The notes: a model not told the origin generated them from the letters alone. Positions 22,801 through 37,800 are shown, numbered from the stretch's first letter. The stretch is 64,000 bases of DNA from Patiria miniata (GCF_015706575.1 NW_024037072.1:3291001-3355000); one strand, 5' to 3'. Translations and numbers: made by a program.

Positions 22801-25800
22801 AGTTGTTTTAAATGTTTGCATACTTACAATGTACTAAGCATGAAAATATCTATAAATTGCATAAAATCGGTCATTGCATTTCCAAGATCAGAAAAAAAGG
22901 ATTTAAATATCTTGCCTATAATCAGAATAGTGGTACCAAGCTTCTTTTAAGTTATATTTTTTCTTGGGGGGGGGGGGGGAGGGGGTGGGTGTAAAGACCT
23001 TGAGATGATGAGCAATAATTATAACCATTTATTTTTAATTGTTAAATTGAACAAAGATTGACTGGAGCAGGATTTAAACCTGCGACATTCGGTGCTTTAC
23101 CAACTGAGCTATCCCGCTCTATGTTGGCTGTTCCCCAGTTTGCCAATTGATATCTTTGTTCAAGTGCGCCAGTCAGAAGACATACCCAGTTATTTTTTAA
23201 TTTAGTCAAAATAACAGTACGCAAAAACATATGTGCCTAATGTGGCAACAACCTGTTACAATGTGTGTCTTCTAGTGTATCCATGTTCAGTACATGGGTC
23301 ATGTGGGTGTATGTCAAGCGCTTTCGGCTGCATCATTATAATAGGTACATGTGTGTGCCACATGCCATGTACATGTACATGTGTATGCATGATTTCACAC
23401 CATAGGCTGTTCGCTTGAAGAGAAATTCCACCCAAAGTGGCATTCCAATGCATTATCTCTTGCTGTAAACAATCAAGTGAGAAGGTGGTGCCGGTACATG
23501 TACAACAAGTCCAGCCGAGCCATCTAAAACTACAGTGCATTATTTTCCATGCAACACTGAGCGCACACAAGGTTTTCAGCACCCTTAAGCATGAATATAA
23601 AATTCACATTTGTTTGAATTCTAACTTGTGAGGCTTTTGTACTTTTCGTGGAAATGTCGTGCTTTTTAGGTAGGAATTTAAGGTCCTTTTGTATATTGTC
23701 TCTTTCTGTTATAAAAAGGTCTTTTAAAAATTTGTGAAGCGCTTTGACTTGAGACATGTTGTGTAAAGCGCGAAATAAGCGTCATTATTATTGTACATGT
23801 TCACATGATTATACATGTATGTAAAAGAGCATGGTACAACAAATGTACAAAGTCAAGACTATAGGAAATATAAGCTAGTTCGGTATTGCAACTGCGCATG
23901 CAAGTGCAAGGATATGGTCACAGGTTATTCGGGATAATCAAACGCTTGAAGGTGCATGAACGTGCAAGGAAATGGTCGCATGACACTCGGTGCATTAATT
24001 TCGAGCAGAACGAGCCTTATGTGTACAAGACGCTTGAGTCGCGTCAGCATTTTTATCCCAAATGACATTGACCTGGACCTCTTCATCGAGATGCCAGCAC
24101 CAAACTGGCTTATTGAGGTAGATTGGAAAAGAGTGGCAGTTGCAGTCTGTGGACGGTACCTGTGTGGTTATGGTACAGGGGTAAAGCACTATTATGTATA
24201 ATAGAGAGAATTTGGAATGTGGCACTCCACCCTGTATTGTTATCCAGGACAACAATGTAAACAATACCCAGGAAACCCCCTGAGGTAGCTGTGGGTAGTC
24301 ATGCCCGCAATATGTTTGTGCTCTCCTTCACGGTTCGGCGAATCTCTACAAAAAACCTTGGGTGTACTCCTCACTATAGCCTAGTTTTTTCTTCAACTGT
24401 GAGCAAAACACAAAGTTTGACAGTTGAACATGTGCAGACAGGTCTGATGTTTGTGTGAACATGGGGGATCTTTTTGTTTTTGTACGTACAAATGTAGTTT
24501 GAGGCAACGCAGGAGACTCTGTTTAAGTTGGTGAATATTGATTGGTCTGTCATCGTTTCCTGGTAAGGTTGTAACTTTTGTAAGTTTATTTATGAATTGT
24601 TGATCAGTGTACAATGTATCAGCGTGTGTCGACTCAAGAAGGATAAAGAATGGTACGGATAAAGTTTACTATGTGTACACAACGTGTACGTGTACATGTA
24701 CCGGTACATGTACACCGTTAGTTACAATTGGAATAGTGAATGTCTAGACACATGCTCACTATTCTGTTTTAATTTTTGTTTCAATCTAGTTAACTATCTT
24801 AGAATATTGATATTTATCTAGTTATATGTACATGTATTCATTTCAAAAATTTTTGTTTGGTTTCTGTCATCAGAACGCACGTGACGGCCACAACCATTTT
24901 CCCAAAGTTTCGTAAAATAATAATAATAATAAATTAAAATTTATATTGCGCCGTTTACATAAAAATAATGGAACGTGCATTACATAAAATACCACAGAAA
25001 TTACATTAAAAAACAAGAAATAAAATTCACATTTAAAGTGAAATACTATTGTTTCCAGTGGAACTTTGAACTATGGACTTTTTCAGGACAGGCTGTTTAC
25101 CTGATATCTATTAATAAAGGTACAATGTTGTTTGACTACCACAAACTTTTAAACCCCTGAAATGAACGTGTACAGTATTTTCCTACATGTACAGTGTGCA
25201 AATGTACTCACTTGTGAGTTGCGGTGTTGGATACATGTATGTACCACATTACTACTTGTACATGTACACTGTACTCAATTTACATAGACATGGGGATTCC
25301 ATAGATAGAATACTGTCTTGTCCTTGAAATGTGACAGGTGATTTTGTGCCAGGGTGTACTGGTATGATCAAGGTTTAGAGTGTTGGGCAGTACAGCTGAA
25401 AGGCTGTGCTAAATGGTCAATGCATGGCTTGTGGTCACCTCATTTGGATGCCAGGTGTGGGTACACGCCCTTTTTAAAATTGTTATACAATACCGGTACC
25501 TAAACATGTACAAATTGTTAACCCTATCTTATGCTTTGCATCCTTAAGGTACAGATCTTTTGCATAATGTTTGAGGTGCCTGCTGTTGTTCCACATGTAC
25601 TACCGGTACATGTACATGTACATGTATGTATGAGTAGACGGCTTGTGCATTCATTGTTACTGAACTAAATGAATAAGACCGCCTCAAACATGTCTTCTGA
25701 ATGCAATGAGTCTATTGGACGTTGGTCACCAATGGTAGAGAGTATTAACAATAGAATAGAATATTTACGGAAAATTATAATAAATTTAACATTTTCAGAG

Positions 25801-28800
25801 TATTAACAATAGAATAGAATATTTACGGAAAATTATAATAAACTTAACATTTTCAGTTAACACTAGAAACAAAAAACTGCTCGGACAGCATGCCTAGTGC
25901 AGTCAATTATGAGCTGTCACAGTGCACTAGGGTACAACATTTGGCCGCTCAAATACATATTTTTTATCAAAGAAATACAATTTCATGGCATGGACCCAGT
26001 AGAAAAATGTCGGATGTCTGACAGTAATTTCACCCTCTGCATTCAGAACCACAAACACACACCCTGTGCATTGTTTGCTCATCAGGTGCATTACTGATGA
26101 TAAAGAGTTCCAAACTGTCATTGACAAACCATACACGTAATGACAGCCAGTCACATCACTCATGAGTTGTTAATGAAAGATGTGACATGCGAGCAAACTT
26201 ACAAATGTATCACTTGCAAGCTCTTGAAGATATTATTCACACCGACATATTTCCTTCGTGGCAAAAATGTGCACGTACGGTACCGGTACACCAGGTGGTA
26301 CCGTACATGTAGACAGAAGTGTGCTGAGTGAATGAAATATATTCAAGTGCTGTTTTAGTGTTATGCACAAAATCATGAAATTGTTCTCCATGTGACAACC
26401 TCTAGGCTTGCTGAGTTACAATGTACAAATTTGTAATAAGTCTGTAGTAAATTTTACTGTGCACGCTAAGTGCATGTAGCCACCCTCATTATCATAGCTC
26501 CTTCAGGGTGAGGTCATTCTAAATTCTACACTTGAATTAATGGTCAGGTTCTCAAGGTACCGGTATACAGTACACTTAGAGATGGTAATACAATTGCATT
26601 GATAGGGAGGCCATACATGTACAACATGTACATATTTTTACATGATGACATGTTCATGTACATAAAAATGTGTATGCATGTGGGGGGGGGGTTGTTAAAC
26701 ATGTAGCATAGAGATTGCATGTAAAAGCTACATGTACATGTATGTGCATACTACATGTACATGTACATCAGGCCAACAAAATTATTGTGTTGCCCTCATT
26801 TGAAAACAATCAGGAGGGTTGGTCTATCCATGGAGGAAGGAATGGTCTATCTGGGGATTTTTTTTTTTGGGGGGGGGGGGGGCGTGTTTATATAGTTAAC
26901 ATATACATGTATAGTTAACATATAGATAACATATAGTTAACATACATTGTAGGCGTACCCTTTCTTAGAATTCTATTTGCTTACCAGTTCCCCTCTACCA
27001 ACGTGCACAGAACGTTTAGGCTACATGTACTGCACGCGCCAACTACCGTACATATACTGTGTACATGTACCAGGTATGCATGCGATAAATGGTACAGTGC
27101 ATTATGCAGTACATCACACCACATTCCCAAGCCTCAGCGTCAGTCACACGTTCAAAAATACAGTAAATTTGAACCTTTGAAATTTGTAAATTTGAACCTA
27201 CCATTTAGGTAAACTGTACGTTTTGTAACGAAATGGAAAATTATATTGTGGCATCACAAAGAAACAATAACGGTAAGGTTAAAGTTTATTTAATTTAGAT
27301 TAATTAATACATGTATTAGAGTTTTGGGTTGGTCAGATGAGGGCAACACAATAATTTTTTTTTGGGGGGGGGCCTTACATGTACATGCACATGGTACATG
27401 TACAATACACGATGATGAATATACCGGTAACTTATAAGGTAGTACTCATATAAAAGGACAACGATTTTCATGAAATTTACAAAAGTTTGAACTTAATCTT
27501 TTTGTACTTATGTTTTTGCCTCACACAAGATACATTGTAACACCCAGGCCAGTTTTCATTGCTTTCAACAACTTGATGCTGATACTGATGTTGTCATCAA
27601 GTTTGTTTAACAACCACTACATGAAGTTACAAAGTAAAATGTGTTTAAACCTTTAGCGTTGATAGAAACGTTATCAGATAGAAACTGAAAATCAGGGGTT
27701 CTTTTCTATGCATACAAGGATTAAATCTCAGTCAGGATTGTGTCATTGTCACCTTGTAGCGTGCTGTCCTCTTAATGTTTTACATGTAAGCATTACCGCA
27801 GGTAACTGTGCTAAACCATGCCACAGGGCAGGTTTAACTGAAATGTTCATGTATTGTGAACATGTGGTCCACTATTTTGAGGCACACTTTCTCCAAAAGG
27901 TACAAATCTGTGTTGCTCCAGTTGCACTGGTAGTAGTATTGCACCACCAGCTTTTAAATATCAAATTATCTGAATACACACAATTTACTTGACAGCAGTG
28001 TTTAATCAGTGATAAGGAGCAAGGGGTCATGCATTTTGACAGATCTATTGCCATTGTTCTGCAGGAGGCACCAAACAAAAATAACATGCATTGTTTAGGC
28101 ACTTAGAACACTGACCTACGGACCTGGACCTGGGTAGTGACGTAGGGTACATGTACGCTGTGTGTGCATAAGGCCCATTAGCTTACTGTGCATGAACAGA
28201 AAAACAGCTGATTAGGCTGTGCCAAAGTGCCCACTTGTTATCACGATTCACTGCGATTTCTCATCAGATTTTCCTTCAGGAAGTTATGGGAGGGTTCGTG
28301 TGAATGCCAGCGGTACTGGTAAGATTGTGGCTACCTGTAGTTTTTTTTTGAAAAAAAACAAAACCTGCAGCTTTATATACTACATGTACTTGTAATTCGT
28401 TTGATTCAGATTATGTTTCCTACCTCCATGTTTAGATTTATATCTTTCTAATTCAAGAAAAAAAAATTGTGGTTTGTGCAGAAGAAATTTATAAGAGTAC
28501 ATGTAACCGAACATTGCACATTACACTGTACATGTACCGGTATGCATTTAGTCTACATGTACATGTACATGTACATGTATACAGTTGCATTACAATGTAC
28601 ATGTACACTGACACTATACTGTCAATTAGGCCAAAAAAAAATAATAGTTCTGCTTCCGATTACAATTACATGGCATTCTAAAATAGGGTAGGTAGGTAGG
28701 GATTTTTTTTTTGGCCATTTTTTGTGTGTGTACAATCATATGGAGGTGTCTACGTTTAGTCAAGGGTAAAACTTGGAAATTGATGGTTTTGGGTGTTTTT

Positions 28801-31800
28801 TTCCTTCTCATTTTGCCCATAAAAAAAAATAGGGTAGGGGCTGTCAGAATAGGGTAGGTAGGGAAACTGGAAGCAGAACTATTATTTTTTTTGGCCTCAG
28901 GTTCGTGCTAAAACTAAGATTTTTTTTACCCTTTCGGTTAAAAATGTGAAGTTTTTTTGTTTTTTTCAATTTACATTCTGTGCTGCTTCTGCTCTTATAC
29001 TGGCTGAATAGTCGACTCTATGATGAGTATAATAGCCAGGCTTGTGCGGGGATGTGTGGGGATTTATTGGAGTTGCTGCTTAATAAAACTGATCAAAGAC
29101 CTTGCGTTGACTAATGAATCGTCCAGGGTATTCCACTCTACCACAGTTCGTGAGGGAAAAAAATGAGAACTTGTGGATGTCCAGGCGTGCTCTTCACACG
29201 GATTTCAAAATGGTTTAGTTTGTTCACATTCTGTGATATACCATACACATTCTGTAATATGCAGGTTCAGATACTTTTAGTCATAAATTTCCCTTTTTGA
29301 TTAAGATGTGCAGCATGTTTTTCTTTGTAGAGTTTTGTTTGTTTCACCCAGACCAGTTTTGCCTTGACCTGTTGCATTGAAAAGCAGTATCTTAGACAAT
29401 GAAAGAAGACCACTCTACATGTACTGGTATGTCTGTGCTTATTAGATGAATACTGTAGTACACTGCGTACTTCATTATAGTCACGCCAATACATGTTCAT
29501 GCGTGAACAATAAGGTGAACAATAAGGTTAACAATGGTTGAAGAAAATGACCAGCACTATCAAGTGTGTTGTACCTGTCTTCATTTTGTGTGTGTTTTGT
29601 TGGAAAATATTCCACAGGCTGGCACTGGCGTATATATTTTTTTATATCTTGTCAAATATATTTGGTTTCTTTTTCTTGGTTTTTTGTTTTCCTTGTGAGA
29701 ATTTCCACAATACTTGTGTAGTGCGCTGAGCCAGAAATGACCATATTATATTAGGAGATATCTGGCTGCATAATGAACATGTTTAAATATAAATCCATTG
29801 ACTTGAATATTGGACAGTGTTGATGGAGGGGTGGGCAGTTTCTATCTTGTAAAGGCATGCATCAAGAAAGTGATCTTTAAAATGGCAGTTGTATGCATTC
29901 TACATGCATGTAGGGTACCTGTACATGTACGTAAACCTCAAAATTTTTTACATCTTGACTTCTATGAACATGTACATTTATATGTACCCATACATGTACA
30001 TGTACATGTACATGTATGTATAGTGATGTGTACTGTATGTATGTGCATGTATGCTGTACACATGTATGTATTCGTAGTTTTACTTGTAGTAAAGAATTTC
30101 TGTAACTTTGTAAGTGTAAAGTTCTACAGCCTACAGAAATATCACATACTGGTACATGTGTATGTATTTTGTACAAGTATACACCTACAAATGAACATAT
30201 AATTTAAACTTATAAGTTATTTGTGTTACATGTACATGTACCAGTAACCATGTATTTTCCATGTCGAAAATTTACATGTTTTTGAGTAATACTCGCTTCA
30301 TGTACATACCGCACATAGATGTATACATGTACATGAATGTACATGTATGATACATTTTTGTACATGTACACGGGGATGGATGTACCCGGTACATGGGGAT
30401 GGATACACCCAAGGAATTATTTTCTCACTTTTTCCACAAAATATATTGGTTTACATTAGCCTACAATTTTAAACATGCGCATGTACACAATGTACATGTA
30501 CACAATGTACATGTACCGTTCACAGGTGTATATATATTATTACTGCATGGCCTTATACAAAAATAAAAAGAGTATTTTTCAATAATTTGTCCTTCAAGAC
30601 TGAATTGTCCTACTGTAATCATGGAGCATTCTGTGCCATGACACCTTGTATCTTTTCATTGAAGCTGGGCCTTTGAGTGGAGGCAACGGAGCATTTAACT
30701 GTCGAGGTCGTCCAAATAAGGGGAACAAATTCTTGTTACATGGACATTGTGTGGGGTCACTGGTTTTTGGAACACATCCTGTGATGTAACTGCCTATAAA
30801 ATTGTTACAGGTTTTGTAAGAGTGATCATTTTTATTAGCCTAGGCTATAGTGGGCTTAGCTGGAAAAAATATGTTACTGCCTGCATGACACTGGTTGGTC
30901 TTTCTTGGCATATTTAATGCAAATTTATTGAGTAGTAGAGATCACTCTTTTTTTTTTTTTTTTTTTAACTGTGCCAACTTCTGTTATTTGAATGGGAGAC
31001 TCTGATTTATTGTATTTATTCCTTTTCAATTTTCAATTCAGTTGACATTTATTTAGGACTCTCCAATAAACCAATACAAATTTGGATAATATAATACAGT
31101 GATATTTAAATGAACAGAAAAAAAATATGAAGGCAATTACCAACAGAAACAAAATGCTTTGAAGCTAATTGTTTAAATGAAGATTAATAGAAAGCAAAAT
31201 TAAGAAAAAAGAGTTATAGGAGAGTTCAAGGCTGTTTACATAAGCCAAGGCTTATAGGTGGAACAGCCTGGACACATACGACGTAATCACAAGAACAAAA
31301 GGACAGACACTAGTGGGACATACAAACAAAAGACAAACAAAACCAATGTAGTAAAGTCATATTACAAACCAAACTGATGACAGATGAGAGGAAAAAAGTG
31401 CACAAAGATAACAATGAAAAACGAAAGAAAAACTAAATATTGAATATATTGAAAGATAAAACAATTGAATTCCTTAGGTGCAATGTGCTTTTAAAAAACT
31501 GACACCGTTTAAGTGTGTTGAAAAAGAATCATGGATGCTTTGCCCATGTTGTTACAATGACGATATACGAAAGAAAAAAAATACAAGTACAAAAAAAAAT
31601 GAATGGTACCAACTCTTGCGTAACTCTGCAAGAAATACGTAAGTGTCTTTAACGTTAAAGACAAGTTTGTGGTTTTTTTTTTTGCAGATACTACTGACGT
31701 TTACTTTGACACAAGAACCAAGGCAGTACTGACTCGGACATCGCATAACTCAATGGCTAACGTCAAGGAACAGGTACGTACCGGTAATGTATTCATGAGA

Positions 31801-34800
31801 CAATTAACTCATTAGAATCGCGTCAACGCAGCTTGTGAAACATTGTCCAATTACATGATATACATATGGACGTGGAACGCGCAAAATCTGAGACAAACAA
31901 AACTTAACAAAATTTCATAGGTAGGGCGTGGCTAACTCGCAAACAGCAATAGGACAATAGCGCCGTGGTCAAATGGTTATGGCGATCAACTCATGTGCCA
32001 TGGTACGTGAATTCGAAACCCTGATGGTAAACATAGTGCTTGTGTTTTTTTGGGCTAGACAAAATTGCCTCTCTCAACCCATTAGTATAATTGGGTACCT
32101 GTGAAGGTACCGGTAGAGACCAGATTACGCTGATCTCGAGCTGCTGCAGAAAGATGGTCTTGACCCTAACCCACCTCAAATTCTCCACATTCCTCATTGC
32201 AGTTTGGGAGGATTTTGGAGGATTGAGGATGAATGGTGTTTGAAAAACATGAGGATTTTGGATGATTGAGGATGAATGGTGTTTAGCACATGAGGATTTT
32301 GGAGGATTGAGGATGAATGGTGTTTAAAAAAGAGTAGGATTTTGGAGAATTGAGGATGACTGCATTTTTAGAGGCAGGACTGTCTGACGATTTTGAAGGA
32401 TTGAGACGCTGGGTATCCTTCATTTGAGCAGATGCAAAATTTTGGAGGATTTAGGAGGATTGAGGATGGTTCCTAGCACAAAGGCCCTAGGGGGTTCGGG
32501 TTAAGGCCTGATGAACAGGGGTAGTAATTGTGAAGCACTTTGAGACATTTGGTGTAAAGCGCTATATAAGTGCCACCTTATTTCTATTAAACTTAATTCT
32601 GAACATCTGGGAAGTTACACTGATAGTGCATCTTGGCTTTTTGGATTCCGCAGAATATTGCCACATGTACATGTACACACTGTACCTACTGCAGAAGCAC
32701 ACATAATAGACAGGTTTTTCCCTTGTTATAAACAATTTGCTACATTCATGTCAAATCATACATGCACATGCAGTTGTTCCTGGGTATCAACGATACTTAA
32801 AATTAGTTTAAGAAAAAAAATCTGAAGTACCGGGGGTAACTCCAAAATTCCAAACCTTGTGACTTTACTGTGTTTTGTGGTACCGGTATACCATTTTTTG
32901 TACAAATTGAGATTTCCATTTTTTTTTAGATTGCATGTTAAAAAGCTGATGGCAGATTTGTTCACTTTTTTTTGGCCTTGTATACATTTATTTGCTGCGT
33001 TTATTCGGAGGAGAGATAAAAAGGGAAAGCTGTGTGTGTAAATGCACAGTATGTATAACAGACAAAAACATTGTTGGACAGACGAAAACACTGTTCACGT
33101 CCGGATTGTTCCCTGTGGACAACGGCAAGCTTGACTGCACAAAATTCTTTGCAGGGAGGAACAGAAGGGTGATAGACAGTTCTCCACGCCTTCACAATTT
33201 CAGTCTTAGATTGGAGTGGTGGGGATAACAATACGTGTCGCATGAGATCAGTAACGGCCAATAGGCTGGTCAGTACAGGTACATGTATTGGTATCGCTGG
33301 TGGCTACGCGACATAATAATTTATCACTGACACTCACGCTGACTCGTGTTAAATGATGCAGTGGAGTTCATATTGGTTCAATTAGGCTAAGTTAAAAGAG
33401 CGTGAAAATTGCGAGTGCTCTAAATTTGATGCCCATCACATCAACAGAGAACAGAAACCAATTGCATGGCTTAATATCAAAGGCTTTTTATAATTCCTTG
33501 AGAAAAAAATGGCAAGTTTGGTTTTGGATATTACTAGGTTAAGCTGGCTGATTTGTAAATCCAAAACATCTACCAGTAGGTATTTTTTACATGTGAATCC
33601 AACACTTTCTGTAGCAAGTGGCCCTGCAGTTGATAACAGAAGGAACAAAATGGGGATTTTGCTTCTCAAGGGGAATTTTTTATAAACAAGGTTTGCCCTC
33701 TGTTGATCTGGTGCAAGTTCTGGTGCCTTGCTTGAGCTGTGAGATCAAAGTCTTATTCATGTATGGTAGAGCTGAAAAATGTTAAGGAAAATTCCAGCTT
33801 GGAATTCCCTGGTGTGGTTAAGTAGATTGTGTGCATCAAGTGCTATGTACAGTGCATTAGGGGGCCTATAAAATACAAGATAAACAGACTTTTCTTATTC
33901 CAACATTTTGGAAGTCCAAAGTTCCTGGTCTATTCAGAGGGCACGATTGCCTTCAGAATTGAAAAACAGCTTGGGCAACCTTCAAAAATATGAACATTTA
34001 GTGAATTATTACAGAGATAATTAATTATTCCTCATTAAAACGAGATCATTCGCACATAAAACTATAAAGCTGTTTTGAAAAGTCCAGAATTGAATCTCAG
34101 GGGAATGAAAAAAACCCAACTTACATAATAAAAATCAGCTTTTTCAGGGATTGTTTCCTTGAAGTGAAGTTACAATTCCGATTCCGAGTTTGGACATGAT
34201 TTCTATTTTATTCTTGCATGGAGTTTCTAAGCCTAAGGTAAAGTCACTCTATATCACATGTACATGTAGACATGAACTTGAATTCGGGCGTTTCACAATG
34301 CAGTGCGCCACCAACATGACCAAGAGTTTGTCGTGGAGAGTCCATTATTCAAGTTAACGGTCGACAAAACATGGCCCATTTGAACGAGTGTCAGTAGACA
34401 ACTTGAGTTAATTTGTTATAGATTTGGGCGTAGCGTTCAGCCACCTTACAAAAAAACACCATAGTGATAAAGAGAAAAGAAAAGGGCAAACAGATACTCG
34501 AATCATGCTTACGAAACTACTGACTGGAAAAAACTAACACTTTCAAATGTCCCGCGCTACGAATTTGTCGACCATTTCCCACAATGCACCGGGAAAAATG
34601 AACTCTCCGTGGTAAACTCTTGGTGGCGCACTGTTTTGTGAAACACCCGAATTGTTTTCCATGTGGTTATCAGTGACAACACCAACTATGGTGTTTGATT
34701 TTTGTTCATTACATTTACACTTAATACGGCAGAATACCAAACTTTATATTTTAGTGAAATAAAGTTGGTCTTGATGGAGTATTTTTTTATTCTCTATAAC

Positions 34801-37800
34801 TAAGGTTCTCTGCAATTTTCCCTCCGAACAAATACAATATCTATTTTAGTCATTGTAAATTTGGGTTACTGGAGAAATCAATATCTAAATGAACCCTTTA
34901 ATGTTTGACAAATATGCATCCTCACAGCTGCATAAGCTTGTATTGATCGGCAACCGGTCAATTATTTGTTTCCTTTTCCTCACCCCTCCTTGTGCTAATG
35001 GATCGGTCTGTCATGGAGAGATCCAGTGAGAATTGGAAGATTACAATACAGGGGAAGGGGGTTGGGGTGGTTGTTTCCATACCTGTTGCAAAGTTGGTAA
35101 AATGAAAAGGATGACATTTGGGAGAGCAGCAAAATCTGAAAATCCAGAAAGTTCATTGTAGCAACAAGTCTGTGGTTGGTGTAGTGAGCAATGTGACTTA
35201 CATGTATGATGTCACATACACACAATTAATGACAATTGACAAGGACTGTGAATGTGGCTAATAAGTATATGAAATATATAAACCGATATGTACATAAAAT
35301 GTTTCTCAAAATTCTTTTTGAATGAAAGTGCCCCTCCAAGGTAAAAATGGATTTTTTTTTTCAGAATTAAAAGGACGCGTACTGTAAACATCTAACAATT
35401 ACAGGCAAAAATCAAAATTTGGACGTTTGTGCATACAATGTCTACACTACAGGTGGTTTTGCAACATGTGCACGTGGGCGAGTCAAAAAGAAAGTGAGGC
35501 TGTCTCCAAATTGCTCGGCTTTGACTGGAAATTGCACATGCTCCTATGGACATGGCTGCAGCCAGTGGCGATAGACCCTTGAGTTAAATCCAGCCGTCCT
35601 GTTAAATGCAATCTGATGCAGCCTTACCTGGATTAATGATTTTTTCCCCCTTAAAAAGCAATTAATTTTGACACACCAATGAAGCATTAAACCACCATGT
35701 GCTTCCACTCATTTGGAAAAAATAAAATTACCAAAATTGATCCATGTTCTGAACAGTTATGCATATTTTAATAAAGGAACTCATTTTTACAGCTGTCCAT
35801 GGAATGCCATTTGAAGCTATTGAGCTGAGAGAGAACCAGAGATTGCACACATGTAGGCATTTATGTAAAAATGAGATTGGTATAAGTTGAGTCAAGACTG
35901 AAACATTCTCTTTTTTTGGGTCAGATTTTGTGTTTTGAATATGAGGAAAAAATGAAGTCTTTTCTCCTAAAAGAGGGATAGTGATTTGTGTCTGTTTTCC
36001 TGTGCAATTTTTTGTTCATTCATAGAGGGATGAAAGCATCATGTTTTTTTTTTATTATTTAAAGAGTATTCATCCATGTGTAGAACGGTAAATGAACAGT
36101 GGTGGACAGCTGAATTTTGGGGTGTTTGTATTTAAATGTGTGAATAGAGTGTGAGTAGAGTGCAAAGTGCATGAAATTTTCAGAGAGAGTTACAAGTCAA
36201 TAACGTATACTTTATCCTTATGTAATTTTTTTGAGCATTTGCTACCCACATAGAAATGGTTTCCTCTTGTAGCTGAATGAAAAAGGGATAAGTAAGCAAC
36301 TGTTGCCATGGTTACTGGTTTAATGATGCAGCCGAACTTTATTGTTTGCGTCTTTTTACAGCTTGCTGGTGTACGGGAGGTGGTACCCCACCGAAAGAAG
36401 GAAGACATTTTGCTTGTTCTGCAACACTTTGATAACGATGTGCCTAAGACCATCCAAGCGTTTATGGAAGGTAGGACATTAAATGATCAGTGTGTGTATG
36501 TTTTCTTCGTGTTGAGGAGAAAAACGGGTGGGGCGGGTGAGGGTCATGGGCTTGCAAATTAAAGGGGAATTTGTACATGTACCATGTACTTTCCCTTTGT
36601 TCCTTATTTTGTCTGCATGTTAAAAATCTACAATACTTCTTGTCTTTTAATTAAGATTTTAAACTTTGCATGGTGATGGTTTGCGGTAACACCATGTAGA
36701 AATCTCTTTTGAGAAAAGGTGTGGTTCTAAAAAGACAATCCACCGGTTCTTTTCATAACCACACATTTTCCCAAAAGAGATTTCTACATGGTTTTCACTC
36801 GTTCTTGTCTTTTGCTTCTACTTCTTAACTTTTTGTTTAATTTCCAACCTTAACCGTAACCATCCCAAATCTTCCAAAATCCTCCCAAAGCCTCTTTGCA
36901 AAATGGAGGATTTTGCAGGATTGAGGCTATATTGCAAAAATGTGTGGCTGGTTTTGGAGGATGCACTGCGTCAAGGTCTTAGGCTGGACCTTGTGTTGTT
37001 TATGCTCAGCCGTGCATGAATTAAGACCTACAAATTACTTGAAATCCTCCGCACTGCTGCAGGATGTCACTGGCTCTGCCTCAACATATTGACAGTGATT
37101 GCTGGAGAATTTTGCAGGATTGAGGCATTGGTCACCCCTCCAAGGACCACATTCAAGAAATAACGGATGAGTTTGGAGGATTGAGGCTGTATGCAATTTT
37201 TACATGGATTCAATTGAAGGATTTTGCTGGGTTGAGGTTGCATCCTAGCAAAAATGCCAAAGGAGTTAGGGTTAATAAATTACTAGGGTTAATACATTTA
37301 CATTCAGCAAAAGATTACCAAATTGACTTCTTCTTTCTGGATCATTTCCTTCATCACTTGTTGCTTCAGTTGGCATGCCTGTACAATTAAGCATCTCATA
37401 AACATAAAATAAAATAATATAAAAAAGCTTATTATAACAATTACTAAATAAAAACACATTAAAACAAACTATGTTGATTGAATGCATACTGTATATATAC
37501 TTTCGTACCATGTATACGTATCTCATGACTAACAATAATGTTTGCCCAACCAATTTCCAAATCATACATTTCCTGTTAAATTTTACGTTGACTTTAATAC
37601 ATGCAGTAAAATGTACACGTACAGTTGTACTTGACAAAAGTGGTAGGGACATTTAGTATATTAACATCAGTTTCATGAATTTAGGAGTTTCACCTAGGAA
37701 TTGTGAAACATTAAGAGGGTCTAAAAAGTCTGCCAAAGACTGGAGACTGAGTGTCCACAGTATCCCTCTGAAAACTTGATTATTATTTACATGTAAACAC

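Larger units (their letters stand above)
23235..31000. repeat. TACATGTA / TACCGGTA-rich domain
   Basis: Many runs of the self-complementary (TACATG)n, for example 23362-23395, 25598-25630, 26737-26769, 28550-28612, 29990-30020 and 30470-30520, mixed with TACCGGTA palindromes. Much denser here than in MCRS1 or ARMC8. Confidence 0.75.
19899..31687 (+). other. SPATS2 first coding-region intron (11.8 kb)
   Basis: No exon found. Contains one R1 MITE (22031-22552), a tRNA-like piece (23060-23119), retroposon tails (23735-23790, 24916-24960), a 58-bp tandem duplication (25741-25856), two AGGCC-A(n) MITEs, several G-runs (22.78, 22.97, 26.87, 27.36 kb) and the TACATGTA-rich domain. An imperfect hairpin around CAGCCAATCA lies at 20625-20700. 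Confidence 0.7.
31774..36361 (+). other. SPATS2 intron 2
   Basis: Opens with the shared 150-bp repeat (31805-31958) and a SINE split by a GGATTTTGGAGG repeat (31957-32580). From 32.6 to 36.3 kb I see only AT-rich intron with scattered TACATGTA and no frame worth calling. Confidence 0.65.

Noticed and set aside
29810-30202. 130-codon frame rich in HVHVHV
   Set aside because: Translation of (TACATG)n runs; not a protein.
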